Shown here piece after piece: positions 10,390 through 20,612 of a stretch of DNA of 63,510 bases (position 1 is its first letter; every line of letters begins with the position of its first letter). The position numbers and the translations under genes are program-made. Under the pieces are notes generated by a model. The model had not been told where the DNA came from. It ran no database searches and saw only the letters and a list, made by a program, of their open reading frames with translations. The DNA comes from a bacterium (GTDB lineage Bacteria > Patescibacteriota > Saccharimonadia > Saccharimonadales > UBA4665), in contig JAJYFN010000002.1 in assembly GCA_021790875.1 (NCBI GenBank), forward strand, positions 1-63,510, written 5' to 3'.

Positions 10390-10418
10390 TTTACAGATAG
10401 AGCCTAATAGTGTAGTCT
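10390..10418 (+). promoter_or_regulatory. Putative rplS promoter (TTTACA-N17-TAGTCT), -10 ends 9 nt before ATG
   Basis: Hexamer match and spacing; would give a nearly leaderless mRNA. Confidence 0.45.
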
Positions 10419-10427
10419 AGTACGGAT

Positions 10428-10931
10428 ATGCCATCAGTTATTGAAACCATTAATAGCGCCAACATGAAAGCAAACGTCGTACCTGTACGCAGCGGCGATA
10501 TTGTACGTGTGCACCAGAAAGTCCGCGAAGGCAATAAAGAACGTGTCCAGGTCTTCCAGGGCTTAGTTATTAAAACTTCAAAACGAGGTGGTCACTTAAA
10601 CCGCATGACCGTCAGACGTGTCGCCAATGGCGTCGGCGTTGAAAAAAGTTTCCTCCTGCACAGTCCTTTAGTTGTTAAAGTTGAAGTTACTAAACGAAGT
10701 AAGGTGCGCCGTAATTATCTAACTTACATGCGTGATCTAACCGGCAAAGCTGCTCGCTTAAGTGGCGTAGATTTTGACCGGGCCTCCGTTAATGCAATCC
10801 CAGAAGAAGTTGTCCCAGAAGTTGCAGTTGAATCTGAAGCTGAGGCAGCAACTGAGGCGCCAGCCGCTAGCGAAGAACCAGCACCCAGCGAAGCTGAAGC
10901 TACAGACGAAAAAGTAGCGCCAAAAGCTTAA
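10428..10931 (+). CDS. rplS: 50S ribosomal protein L19 with acidic Glu/Ala/Pro C-terminal tail
   Basis: RSGDIVRVHQKVREGNKERVQVFQGLVI; VRRNYLTYMRDLTGKAARL. Confidence 0.95.
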   Translation: MPSVIETINSANMKANVVPVRSGDIVRVHQKVREGNKERVQVFQGLVIKTSKRGGHLNRMTVRRVANGVGVEKSFLLHSPLVVKVEVTKRSKVRRNYLTYMRDLTGKAARLSGVDFDRASVNAIPEEVVPEVAVESEAEAATEAPAASEEPAPSEAEATDEKVAPKA

Positions 10932-10985
10932 TTTAAACGCTCCACTCGCTTTTAAAAAGTAAGACTCGCGCTAGAGGGTAAGTTT

Positions 10986-11564
10986 ATGTATCTAGTTGGT
11001 ATTGACGAAGTTGGACGTGGCGCACTTGCCGGACCGCTAGTTGTGGGTGCGGTCGTGCTTAATCAGCCAATCTCAGGCTTGCGTGATTCTAAAGTCTTAA
11101 GCCGTAAACAGCGCACCGTCTTAAATGAGCTCATTATTAAAAGTGCTAAATATGTTGGCCTGGGTTGGGTAAGCAGCAAAGAACTTGATGCTATTGGGCT
11201 GAGTCAGGCGCTAACGCTGGCTGCAACGCGCGCACTAAGTGATCTAAACCTAGAACCAATCCGTTACATCTTAGATGGCAATTATAATTACCTATCTGCT
11301 GCCCACACGCCGTTTGAGCTAATCATTAAAGGTGATGCTCTAGTACCTGCGATTAGTGCCGCCTCAATTGTCGCTAAAGTGGCTAGAGATAATTACATGT
11401 TCGAACTTGATAAAGAGTTACCCGAGTACGGCTTTAAAAACCACGTTGGTTACGGCACAAAAGAACATCTTAATGCGATCGTGCGCTCAGGAGCAAGTAT
11501 TGAGCATCGCAAAAGTTTTGAACCACTTAAGTCACAACTTAGTTCTGATGGTAGTAGTCTTTGA
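10986..11564 (+). CDS. rnhB: Ribonuclease HII
   Basis: GIDEVGRGALAGPLVVGAVVL, DSKVLSRKQR, ISAASIVAKVARD, YGFKNHVGYGT. Confidence 0.95.
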   Translation: MYLVGIDEVGRGALAGPLVVGAVVLNQPISGLRDSKVLSRKQRTVLNELIIKSAKYVGLGWVSSKELDAIGLSQALTLAATRALSDLNLEPIRYILDGNYNYLSAAHTPFELIIKGDALVPAISAASIVAKVARDNYMFELDKELPEYGFKNHVGYGTKEHLNAIVRSGASIEHRKSFEPLKSQLSSDGSSL

Positions 11565-14112
11565 GCGCCTTAAGGTCTCGTTCGCGCCAGAGTGCCTGCC
11601 AGGTAATAGTTTCAATGGCCTGGTTTAAGGGTCGAGCAAAGCTAGGCGATAAGCGATCTTGAAAGAACTTCTCAAAATCTGGCAGAAAAGCTAAATCACT
11701 AAAGCCACGTGCCACATAACGCGGCATCATAAAGAAGCTAAGGTCTGAACCAAGGTTGGTCTCTAGCCAAGTCCAGTGGTCTTTAACCCATTGCCAGGTT
11801 GCAAGTTTAGCGTGGCGGTTCGCAAAGCTATCGCTAACCCAATAAGCGACGTCTTGTAAACGGACTTTATCGGTCGTAATTAAATCAAGTGCCCGCTTAA
11901 TTAATTCGGGCTGCTTAAAATTAGTTAAGGCTGCCGCTAAAGCCAGACGCTCCTCGCTATTAGTGCTAAAGTCATGCATCTTAAGTAGCGTTTCAAATTC
12001 CGCCTTGCCACCATAGCGGGCGATTGTCGGGTAAATAATGGGACGGATATCTGGATGAATTAACTCTTGATCGCGCTTAGCAAAACGATCCTTAACCTGC
12101 TCTTGAGCAGCTTTAAGATTACTCATACAAGCTAATCCCAGTATTACCGGACGCAGTAATTTATCGAAATGAGTATCGCTTTCAAGCTCATCCCAACCGA
12201 GGCGAGCATGTTGTTTGGCAATCAGTTTATGAATTGAAGGGTTCATACTGTCGCGGAGTGCCTCATCATCATCGATGACGCAAGTTCTAAGAGCGGCAAT
12301 GTTGGCGGCAATCATCTCCCATACAACCTCGCTATCTTCTTGGGCGTAGGCGTTTAGGAGATCTAAGGCGTCAGTAGTGCTACTAAGACCGGCCTTAGCG
12401 GCTTCAAAACTATCGGCAATTAGACCAAGACGATCCAGCTCATTGAAAGCTAGATGGTTTGCTTTGAGTTGTGCGGTGATTAATTTTAAATGCGCCTGAT
12501 CATAAACCACACGGTAAAACGCACTGCGTCCAGTATTTAAAATCAGCGGGTCAGTAGCTTTAGGGGCGCTAAAGTGAATAACCTTTTCTTTTGCATCTAA
12601 GAGGGTGGCCTCAATATTTAGACTTGGTAGGAGTGGCAACGGCCATTTGGCTTCTTCGCGCTTGGCCTGAGGCGAAATATAAAAACGGCTTTGCGTAAGA
12701 CTTAGCTCTTTTGAGCTTGTTTTAACACTGAGCAAGGGATAACCAGACTGCATCGTCCAGGACGACATAAAGTCACTAACTGGTTTATGGGCGGTCTCTT
12801 CCCAGGCCTGCCACAGGTCCGCTGATACGGTATTGCCGTAGGCGTGCCGCTTAAGATAGGTCATTAGTCCAGCTCTAAAGTCATCCTTGCCTAAGTAGTG
12901 CATGAGCATAAAGAGCACGCTGGCACCCTTTTCGTAGCTGATGTTATCGAAGATGGTTCTAATTTCGTCAGGATGGTGAATTGCAACGTTAATCGGGTGG
13001 GTGTGTTCAAGCGAATCAAGCTTTAGGGCGGGCGCCTGCTCATCAACTAAGAACTGGACCCATATTTGCCACTCTGGAAAAAGTGCGTCCATTGCAACGT
13101 AGCTCATCAGCGAAGCGAAACTTTCATTTAGCCATAAATCGTTCCACCAGCGCATGGTCACTAAGTTACCAAACCACTGGTGCGTTAACTCGTGCGCAAT
13201 CACATTGGCAACGTACTGCTTCATATTGAGGCTGGTATTAAGCGGATCAACAATTAGGCCTTGTTCGCGGAAGGTAATGAGGCCCCAGTTCTCCATTGCA
13301 CCACTCGCAAAATCCGGCAGGGCGATTAGGTCACACTTGCTGAGTGGGTAAGCAATGCCAAAGTAATCATTATAAAAATCTAAAGTTTTAGTGGCAGTTT
13401 CAAGAGCGAACGCAGTATGCTCAACTAGGTCATATCTGGCATAGGTTCTCACTCTAACTCCAGACTTAGTCATAGCTTCGCGGTACTCAACCTTACCAAT
13501 AATGAAGGCGAGTAAGTAAGTGCTCATCTTTGGGGTCGGTGCAAAGACGTATTCCGTTAAACCAGGCTCTAGCTCGTCACTACTAATGGGCTCGGTATTC
13601 GCAAGTACCGTTTCATCGCTTGGTGCAACTAGAGTTAATTCAAAAACCGCTTTCGCCTCAGGCTCATCAATGCAAGGCAGAACTTCACGCGCGTGATGGC
13701 TTTCAAACTGTGTCGCGAGGATCACTTCTTGTTTGCCGTCACGGTCGTAGTAGCAAGGATAGAGACCTTCCATGGGGCGGGTAATCTTGGCGCTGTAGTT
13801 AAGTTCAATCTCATATTCACCAGGATAAATTAAGCTATCTGAATGTAGCCTAACTTCGTTATATCCTGCATGAGACACAATGCGACTAATCTTAACGTCG
13901 CTTTTGCCATGACGCGACAAGTGTGTAATTTGTGCTGAAGTTATCTTTAACTTCTTAGAATGCAACACGATGCGTTTGGAAGGGCGGCCTTTTTTAACGC
14001 CTTTTAACAATAACGAACCCTGAAAATGCATGGTCGTTTTGTCTGGATGAAGGTAGAGTTTATATATTTCTGGCTCGAACTGCTCGAATAAGCGGCGGAC
14101 ATTACGACTCAT
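11539..14112 (-). CDS. M1-family (aminopeptidase N-like) zinc metallopeptidase
   Basis: GAMENWGLI; HELTHQWFGNLVTMRWWNDLWLNESFA (HExxH-x18-E). Confidence 0.95.
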   Translation of the reverse strand: MSRNVRRLFEQFEPEIYKLYLHPDKTTMHFQGSLLLKGVKKGRPSKRIVLHSKKLKITSAQITHLSRHGKSDVKISRIVSHAGYNEVRLHSDSLIYPGEYEIELNYSAKITRPMEGLYPCYYDRDGKQEVILATQFESHHAREVLPCIDEPEAKAVFELTLVAPSDETVLANTEPISSDELEPGLTEYVFAPTPKMSTYLLAFIIGKVEYREAMTKSGVRVRTYARYDLVEHTAFALETATKTLDFYNDYFGIAYPLSKCDLIALPDFASGAMENWGLITFREQGLIVDPLNTSLNMKQYVANVIAHELTHQWFGNLVTMRWWNDLWLNESFASLMSYVAMDALFPEWQIWVQFLVDEQAPALKLDSLEHTHPINVAIHHPDEIRTIFDNISYEKGASVLFMLMHYLGKDDFRAGLMTYLKRHAYGNTVSADLWQAWEETAHKPVSDFMSSWTMQSGYPLLSVKTSSKELSLTQSRFYISPQAKREEAKWPLPLLPSLNIEATLLDAKEKVIHFSAPKATDPLILNTGRSAFYRVVYDQAHLKLITAQLKANHLAFNELDRLGLIADSFEAAKAGLSSTTDALDLLNAYAQEDSEVVWEMIAANIAALRTCVIDDDEALRDSMNPSIHKLIAKQHARLGWDELESDTHFDKLLRPVILGLACMSNLKAAQEQVKDRFAKRDQELIHPDIRPIIYPTIARYGGKAEFETLLKMHDFSTNSEERLALAAALTNFKQPELIKRALDLITTDKVRLQDVAYWVSDSFANRHAKLATWQWVKDHWTWLETNLGSDLSFFMMPRYVARGFSDLAFLPDFEKFFQDRLSPSFARPLNQAIETITWQALWRERDLKALKDYYHQN

Positions 14113-14192
14113 TTAACTCTTTCAATCTTTTATTTACAGCTTATTTATAGTTTAGCATGCTAGCATTACACGGTCTAAAACAGTTGGTTTAA

Positions 14193-14222
14193 TTGACGTT
14201 ACTAGCTAATGAATGCTAGTAT
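14193..14222 (+). promoter_or_regulatory. Putative nusA promoter (TTGACG-N18-TAGTAT with TGC extended -10)
   Basis: Hexamer match and spacing. Confidence 0.55.
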
Positions 14223-14233
14223 AAAGATAGTTA

Positions 14234-14261
14234 TCCGGCCGAGATTTAGGTCGGATTTTTT
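14234..14261 (+). terminator. Rho-independent terminator/attenuator hairpin in nusA 5'UTR
   Basis: TCCGGCC-GAGATTTA-GGTCGGA (7-bp stem with one G-U) followed by T6. Confidence 0.7.
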
Positions 14262-14298
14262 AATAGCTCGCAAGCAAAGGAAACAAGTTTAATTAATT

Positions 14299-15522
14299 AT
14301 GGATAACAATTTCGATTTCAAACAACTCAGTGTCGCCATTCGTTCGATTGCTGAAGAGAAGAACCTTCCAGAAGAGACCGTTCAGGAAGCAGTGGAGCAA
14401 GCTCTAGCTGCTGCTTACCGCCGTGATTACGGTGACCGCGACCAAGAGATTAGAGTTAAGATGAACTTAAACACTGGCGCCGTTGATGCCTACATCTCAA
14501 AAATCGTGGTTGAGACTGTTGAGAACCCAGCTTATGAAATTGCTTTAAGTGAAGCACAGCTGCAGCAAAAGAATATTAAACTTGGTGATTCTCTAGAAGT
14601 CCACCAGAAGGTCGAAAGCTTTGGCCGTGTCGCAGCCCAAACTGCCAAACAAGTCATCCTGCAGCGCCTGCGTGAAGCAGAGCGTGAGATCATTATGGTC
14701 GAATATGAAGATAAAATCGGCACAGTTATTAACGCCATCGTCAATCGTGTGGAAGGTAATGTCGTTAGAGTGGACCTAGGCAAGGCGCAAGGTATCATGC
14801 CACGCAGTGAACAGATTCAAGGCGAACGTTACTACCCTGGACAAAGAATTAAAGTCTATCTTAAAGACGTTGAGCGTGGTTTTCGTGGTCCGCAGCTCGT
14901 TGTTAGTCGTGGCAATAAAGAGTTCATTGAATGGCTCTTTAGAGGCGAAGTACCAGAAATGGAATCTGGCGCCGTTCAAATTAAGGAATTGGCGCGTGAG
15001 GCTGGCGTGCGGAGTAAGATTGCAGTCTATAGCAATGTTCCAGGCGTTGATCCAGTCGGGACGTTTGTCGGTGGTCACGGTACTAGAGTTAATGCCGTAA
15101 TGAGCGAAATTGGCGAACAGGAAAAGATTGACATCATTGTCTATAGCGACAACCCAGTGGAGTTTATTACAAACGCTCTTAGCCCAACTAAAGTAGTGAA
15201 GGTCACAATTGACGAGAACAGCAAACGCGCAGTCGTTAAAGTTCCCGAGGATCAGCAGAGTATTGCGATTGGTAAGGGTGGACAAAACGTCCGCCTAGCT
15301 AGCAAATTATCTGGCTATGAATTAGACATTGAAGCCGCTGAATCAAGCGAGGCTAGCGAAGCCCAACCGCAAGCGCAGCAGCAGCCAGAACAAGTCAAAG
15401 AACAAGTGGCGCCAGTTGTGGTCGCCAAGTCAACTACCCCCGGACGGATTAAGAAAAAGACTGAACTTGAGAGCAGTTTAATTGACGCAATTGAAGAAAG
15501 CGGCACGGAAACAGATAGTTAA
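14299..15522 (+). CDS. nusA: Transcription termination/antitermination factor NusA
   Basis: S1-KH-KH organisation; GVDPVGTFVGGHGTRVNAVMSEIGEQEKIDII; IGKGGQNVRLASKLSGYELDI. Confidence 0.95.
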   Translation: MDNNFDFKQLSVAIRSIAEEKNLPEETVQEAVEQALAAAYRRDYGDRDQEIRVKMNLNTGAVDAYISKIVVETVENPAYEIALSEAQLQQKNIKLGDSLEVHQKVESFGRVAAQTAKQVILQRLREAEREIIMVEYEDKIGTVINAIVNRVEGNVVRVDLGKAQGIMPRSEQIQGERYYPGQRIKVYLKDVERGFRGPQLVVSRGNKEFIEWLFRGEVPEMESGAVQIKELAREAGVRSKIAVYSNVPGVDPVGTFVGGHGTRVNAVMSEIGEQEKIDIIVYSDNPVEFITNALSPTKVVKVTIDENSKRAVVKVPEDQQSIAIGKGGQNVRLASKLSGYELDIEAAESSEASEAQPQAQQQPEQVKEQVAPVVVAKSTTPGRIKKKTELESSLIDAIEESGTETDS

Positions 15523-15549
15523 TTAGCACTCTTGACTGGTGAGTGCCAA
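15523..15549 (+). promoter_or_regulatory. CIRCE (HrcA operator) upstream of clpC
   Basis: TTAGCACTC-N9-GAGTGCCAA; one mismatch to consensus TTAGCACTC-N9-GAGTGCTAA. Confidence 0.9.
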
Positions 15550-15724
15550 TTCGAGTATTATATTTTTAGATGTCTATTAGTTATATGATGGACATAGGTA
15601 GATAAATATAAATTTAAATAAACCCGTGGCATTCACTTTCTACTCACCCTATAGCGACCGTACTTATTGTTCAGCTTTTGCTCTTACTCAGCCCGGGCTC
15701 AAGGAATGGTGCTAAATAATAACT

Positions 15725-18208
15725 ATGCTGCCAAATTCGCCAGACTTTCAAGAGTTTCGAAAACACTTAACTAATAATGCCCTGTTGTCGCTAAAGCATG
15801 CTGATGCGATTGCGCGCAGCTTTGGCAGCGCTTACGTTGGCACCGAACACCTGCTTCTAGGTGTCTTGGCGCAAGAGGGTAGCATGGGCGCTAAATTACT
15901 CGAACATGTTGGCGTAACCTTGGATCGGGCACGACTAGTGCTTAATCTAACCCCTAAAACTTTTGTTATTAATATGGGTGCTAAGGGATTAAGTGAAACG
16001 GCAAAGCATACCCTTAAAACGGCTTACGATATTGCTCAAGATTACTCACAAGACTTTTGTGGCACCGAGCACATACTCTACAGCATCTTAAGCCAACAAA
16101 AGGCCCGAGCCACTAAGCTCTTACGCGATATGAACGTGGACGTTAATGCGCTCACTCAAGAACTAGAGCAATTCCTTTCCCGTCAACAGTATGAAGAGCG
16201 AGAAGATGTCGGACCGCACAACGGGCGTCGTCCTAACAGTAAAAAGACGGCTCTCGATTTCTTTGGCACCGACTTAACCGCACTGGCCGCTGAAGGTAAA
16301 CTCGACCCAGTCGTCGGGCGTGAAGTTCAGATTAGCCGGATGATTACCATCTTAAACCGACGCACTAAGAACAACCCGGTCTTAATTGGCGAACCCGGGG
16401 TGGGCAAGACTGCGATTGTCGAAGGATTAGCCCAGCGGATTGTAAATGAAGAAGTGCCAGACAGCTTGTTAGGCAAGCGTATCATTATGATTGATCTCGC
16501 TGGCATGATCGCCGGTACTAAATACCGTGGTGAATTTGAAGACCGCCTTAAAAAGGTGATGCATGAGCTTGAACGCGATCAGAAAGCAATTGCTTTTGTT
16601 GATGAGTTACACCTGATCGTTGGGGCCGGCGCAGCCGAAGGGGCAATGGACGCTGGTAACATCCTAAAACCAGCCTTAGCGCGGGGCAAGATACGCTTCA
16701 TTGGCGCCACCACGACTGCTGAGTACACGAAGCATATTGAGAAAGATGCGGCTCTTGAGAGACGCTTCCAGCCAATCCAAGTGCCTGAAACTACTCCAAT
16801 TGAAACCCTGGCTATCTTAAAAGGTCTGCGCAAACGTTATGAACAATTTCATGGCGTCAGCATGAGCGACGAGGTGTTAGCCGATGCTGTAACGTTATCC
16901 AAGCGTTACGTGCAAGACCGCTACCTACCGGATAAGGCAATTGATTTAATTGACGAAGCCGCAGCCCACATTAGAGTTGAGCGTGTCAAAACCAGCCCTG
17001 AAGTCCGAAAATTAAATAAAGAGCTCCAACTCGTTAATTTACGTAAAGATGAAGCCAGCGAGAATGAAGATTACCAGCTAGCAGCGCATTACAAAACACG
17101 CGCCAGCCAGATTAGCGAGCAACTCAGCGCTCTTGAAGCAACCATTAAAAAAGATAAAGCGATTGCCTTAACGAGCGAAGATTTAGCCGACGTTATCTCC
17201 CGAATTACGGGTGTGCCGGTGAAAAAAGTAATTCGTTCCGAAGCAAAATATTTGCTCGATCTTGAGAAGATTATTGGGAAGTATATCATTGGCCAAAAAG
17301 AAGCCGTGTCTGCGGTCGCTAAAGCCGTCCGGCGCAACCGTAGCGGTATTGGTAGTGAAGCACGGCCCATTGGTTCGTTTATCTTTCTCGGTCCAACTGG
17401 CGTCGGCAAGACAGAGCTTGCCCGAGTCCTAGCCCGTGAATTTTTTGGCAGTGAAAACGCCTTAGTGAAGATCGATATGAGCGAGTTTGGTGAACACCAT
17501 AACGTTTCAAGACTCGTTGGAGCGCCAGCTGGTTATGTGGGTTACGATGACGGAGGTCAGCTAACAGATAAAATCCGCCGTCAGCCATATAGCGTGGTCT
17601 TATTTGACGAAATTGAAAAAGCCCATCCTGACGTTTTCCATATGCTGCTGCAGATTCTAGAAGATGGCAACTTAACTGATGCTAAAGGTCGCCGGATAGA
17701 CTTTACGAATACCATTGTCATCATGACGAGCAACGTGGGCGCCGATAAACTGCAAAAAGAAGCAAGCCTTGGCTTTAGAGGCGCGAGTAGTAATTCGTCT
17801 AAAGACGCTAAGCTAGCCAATATTAATTCTGAAAATGAGGCCATGGTACTTGATGAGCTGAAGAGAATGTTAAGACCAGAGCTCTTAAATAGGATCGATA
17901 AGGTTATTGTCTTTAACCCCCTATCTAAAGCTGACATTAAACACATCATCGATTTGCAGATTGAAGATTTAAGAATCCGACTGCGCCGCAAAGGTATTGG
18001 CTTGACGCTAACTTCTAAAGCTAAGGACTATTTGCTCGAGCACGGCTATGATGCCAAAAACGGTGTTAGACCGCTGCGTCGCCTGATTCAGGACACGATT
18101 GAAGACAAAATGGCACTAGAAGTACTTGACGAACACTACTCTAAAGGAGATATCATTCAGGTGGCAACCAAAAATGGCGAACTAGCTTATGCCACCCAGA
18201 ACGAATAA
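15725..18208 (+). CDS. clpC: ATP-dependent Clp protease ATP-binding subunit ClpC
   Basis: Two AAA modules ([33 protein letters not shown]), Clp N-domain repeats. Confidence 0.95.
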   Translation: MLPNSPDFQEFRKHLTNNALLSLKHADAIARSFGSAYVGTEHLLLGVLAQEGSMGAKLLEHVGVTLDRARLVLNLTPKTFVINMGAKGLSETAKHTLKTAYDIAQDYSQDFCGTEHILYSILSQQKARATKLLRDMNVDVNALTQELEQFLSRQQYEEREDVGPHNGRRPNSKKTALDFFGTDLTALAAEGKLDPVVGREVQISRMITILNRRTKNNPVLIGEPGVGKTAIVEGLAQRIVNEEVPDSLLGKRIIMIDLAGMIAGTKYRGEFEDRLKKVMHELERDQKAIAFVDELHLIVGAGAAEGAMDAGNILKPALARGKIRFIGATTTAEYTKHIEKDAALERRFQPIQVPETTPIETLAILKGLRKRYEQFHGVSMSDEVLADAVTLSKRYVQDRYLPDKAIDLIDEAAAHIRVERVKTSPEVRKLNKELQLVNLRKDEASENEDYQLAAHYKTRASQISEQLSALEATIKKDKAIALTSEDLADVISRITGVPVKKVIRSEAKYLLDLEKIIGKYIIGQKEAVSAVAKAVRRNRSGIGSEARPIGSFIFLGPTGVGKTELARVLAREFFGSENALVKIDMSEFGEHHNVSRLVGAPAGYVGYDDGGQLTDKIRRQPYSVVLFDEIEKAHPDVFHMLLQILEDGNLTDAKGRRIDFTNTIVIMTSNVGADKLQKEASLGFRGASSNSSKDAKLANINSENEAMVLDELKRMLRPELLNRIDKVIVFNPLSKADIKHIIDLQIEDLRIRLRRKGIGLTLTSKAKDYLLEHGYDAKNGVRPLRRLIQDTIEDKMALEVLDEHYSKGDIIQVATKNGELAYATQNE

Positions 18209-19235
18209 CCTCAAACCAACTCCAGCTCAATTTAGAAACCAGCTTCCATCGAAGCCGGCTAATTACTGGCTTTACGGTAGCTTTAGCTTAATTCTCGCTC
18301 TCTGCGCTGTTTTAGCCTGGGCACTATTTAACATTACGACGCTTAAGGACTGGTATGTTCTAGCCACCTATCACCCACCAGCTGTGATTACGCAACTGGC
18401 CGTTGACGACGGTATGACAAACTACGCTCGGCGCTTGTTTTATGTCAATAAGCCCCAGATTGAGAATAAATCCGTTTTTGCTACGAATTGTACTTCGAGT
18501 GATGTCTCAGCGCATGTCATTGGCTGTTATCACTCAGGAGATAATGGTATTTTCCTGCTAAATGTTACTGACCCGCGCTTAAATGGCATTATTGAAGTCA
18601 CGGCAGCTTATGAAATGTTGCACGCCGGCTACGCCAGGCTAAACAGTACTGAGCGCAACCAGCTAGATCAGGAGATGTGGCAGTATTACACTCAGGCTAA
18701 TATTAGTACCGCTATCAAGCAGCAAATGGCCTCTTACGCAATAAGTGAGCCTGGAGCACGCTACGATGAGCTGTACTCGGTCTTAGGGACAGAAGTTAAT
18801 ACATTGCCAGCGTCACTCGAAAATCACTTTAAACTCTACTTTAATGACCGTGCGGCGATAGTTAAGCAATATAACGGCTACGAAGGGTCGTTTACTTCAA
18901 TTGAAACAGCGATTAACACTTATAGTGCTGAACTGACCAGTTTGCGCGGACAAATTGACGCCCAAAAGAGCCAGCTTAATAGTTTGCTAAACAGCATTAA
19001 TGCCGAGCAGTCCGTCTTGAGTAACGAGAAGGCTAACGCTCAATTTGCCATCTATAACTCCGGCGTCGCCGGCTATAACGACCTAGTTAATCAATATAAT
19101 CAATTAGTGAATACCGTTCGCTCGGAGATTACGCAATATAACCAAATTGTTAGTGCCAGTAACGCTCTAGCAATTGAAGATCAGCAATTAGTCGCGGCAA
19201 TTACTTCCACGCCCAGCCAGCAAATTACTAAATAA
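18189..19235 (+). CDS. Membrane-anchored extracytoplasmic protein with YEMLH (degenerate HExxH-like) motif and C-terminal coiled coil
   Basis: N-terminal TM segment, [12 protein letters not shown], heptad-like C-terminal region; overlaps clpC 3' end by 20 nt. Confidence 0.65.
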   Translation: MPPRTNNLKPTPAQFRNQLPSKPANYWLYGSFSLILALCAVLAWALFNITTLKDWYVLATYHPPAVITQLAVDDGMTNYARRLFYVNKPQIENKSVFATNCTSSDVSAHVIGCYHSGDNGIFLLNVTDPRLNGIIEVTAAYEMLHAGYARLNSTERNQLDQEMWQYYTQANISTAIKQQMASYAISEPGARYDELYSVLGTEVNTLPASLENHFKLYFNDRAAIVKQYNGYEGSFTSIETAINTYSAELTSLRGQIDAQKSQLNSLLNSINAEQSVLSNEKANAQFAIYNSGVAGYNDLVNQYNQLVNTVRSEITQYNQIVSASNALAIEDQQLVAAITSTPSQQITK

Positions 19236-19253
19236 GGTAATATAGATAGACAA

Positions 19254-20597
19254 ATGTCGATCTCAAAGACCATTAAACCAGCGACTTATGTTTGCAGTAA
19301 TTGTGGCGTTTCAGCTAACACTTGGTCTGGGCGTTGTGCGCAGTGTGGCGAATGGAATACGCTTGAACTACGCCTAAACGATCCTCAAGCTTCAACTTCC
19401 ATTAGCCGTTTACAAACTGAGACATTAAGCGCTAGTAAACAAACAGGTGATAAACGCATTCTAAGTGGCCTTAAAAGTGTCGATTTGGTCTTTGGTGGTG
19501 GCATTGTAGAGGGTAGCGTCAGTCTAATTAGTGGTGAACCAGGGATGGGCAAGAGCACCCTGCTACTGCAGCTTGCCGGCGCTGTCGCTAAAACTAACTC
19601 AGTACTCTATGTCAGCGGCGAGGAATCAATGCATCAGTTATCGACGCGTGCTAAACGACTTGATGTTAACGAGGAAAAACTTAACGTCGCTTCGTCTAAT
19701 TCAACCGATGCAATTGCGGCTGAAATCCAAACTGCCAAAAATAAACTCGTGATTGTCGATTCAATTCAAACCTTACGTTGTGAACAAATTGGCGCAACTG
19801 CTGGTAGTACTACTCAAGTCACAAATAGCTGCGCCCTTTTAACTGCTGCTGCCAAGCAAAGTAACACTGCACTAATCATTGTCGGGCATGTCACTAAAGA
19901 TGGCAGTATTGCCGGTCCAAAACTGCTAGAACACACAGTAGACGCTGTATTAAGTCTAGAGGGTGATCCAAGCGCTGGTTTAAAGCTGCTGCGCGTTAGT
20001 AAGAACCGCTATGGCTCAACAAATGAAACAGCTATCTTTGAAATGCACAGTCGCGGCTTAATCCCAGTTGCTAACCCCTCGGCCTTACTTCTTGCCGAAC
20101 GTCAGGTGAGTGACGGTTCCGTAGTCTTAGCCGCCATGGAAGGCAGTCGACCAATTTTAGTTGAAGTACAAGCCTTAGTTAACCCAACTAGCTATGGCTA
20201 CCCGAAACGAGCCGCCAGTGGTCTGGATCTTGGTAGATTAAACCTACTCATTGCAATGCTGGAGCGCCGTACAAAGCTTAGCCTGGGCGATAAGGACGTT
20301 TACTTAAACATAGTCGGTGGCATTAAAATTAGCGAGCCTGCTGCCGATTTAGCTGTCGTTATGGCAATTGCCTCAGCTGCCAAAGCGAAACAACTTAAAG
20401 ACAATGCAGTTGTGTTTGGTGAAGTCGGCTTATCTGGCGAAGTACGTCATGTACCAGCCATCGATAAAAGGATCGCCGAAGCTAAACAACTTGGCTTTGA
20501 ATACGCCATTGGCCCAAAGCCACTAAACGCTAAGAGTAATCCTTTCCTGCAATCGGTACGCGATGTCCGGAGTGCCCTGAATAGTTATCTCTCTTAG
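19254..20597 (+). CDS. radA: DNA repair protein RadA
   Basis: Zn finger CSNCGVSANTWSGRCAQCGEWNT, GEPGMGKSTLLLQLA, KNRYGS motif, Lon-like C-terminal domain. Confidence 0.95.
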   Translation: MSISKTIKPATYVCSNCGVSANTWSGRCAQCGEWNTLELRLNDPQASTSISRLQTETLSASKQTGDKRILSGLKSVDLVFGGGIVEGSVSLISGEPGMGKSTLLLQLAGAVAKTNSVLYVSGEESMHQLSTRAKRLDVNEEKLNVASSNSTDAIAAEIQTAKNKLVIVDSIQTLRCEQIGATAGSTTQVTNSCALLTAAAKQSNTALIIVGHVTKDGSIAGPKLLEHTVDAVLSLEGDPSAGLKLLRVSKNRYGSTNETAIFEMHSRGLIPVANPSALLLAERQVSDGSVVLAAMEGSRPILVEVQALVNPTSYGYPKRAASGLDLGRLNLLIAMLERRTKLSLGDKDVYLNIVGGIKISEPAADLAVVMAIASAAKAKQLKDNAVVFGEVGLSGEVRHVPAIDKRIAEAKQLGFEYAIGPKPLNAKSNPFLQSVRDVRSALNSYLS

Positions 20598-20612
20598 ATA
20601 ATAGTTAGACTC

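Noticed and set aside
14776-15285. 169-aa minus-strand ORF inside nusA
   Set aside because: Entirely antisense to a well-conserved gene; composition looks like reverse-complement translation with no recognisable motif
17581-17991. 136-aa minus-strand ORF inside clpC
   Set aside because: Antisense to conserved AAA domain codons; low-complexity Ser/Leu-rich product typical of spurious ORFs
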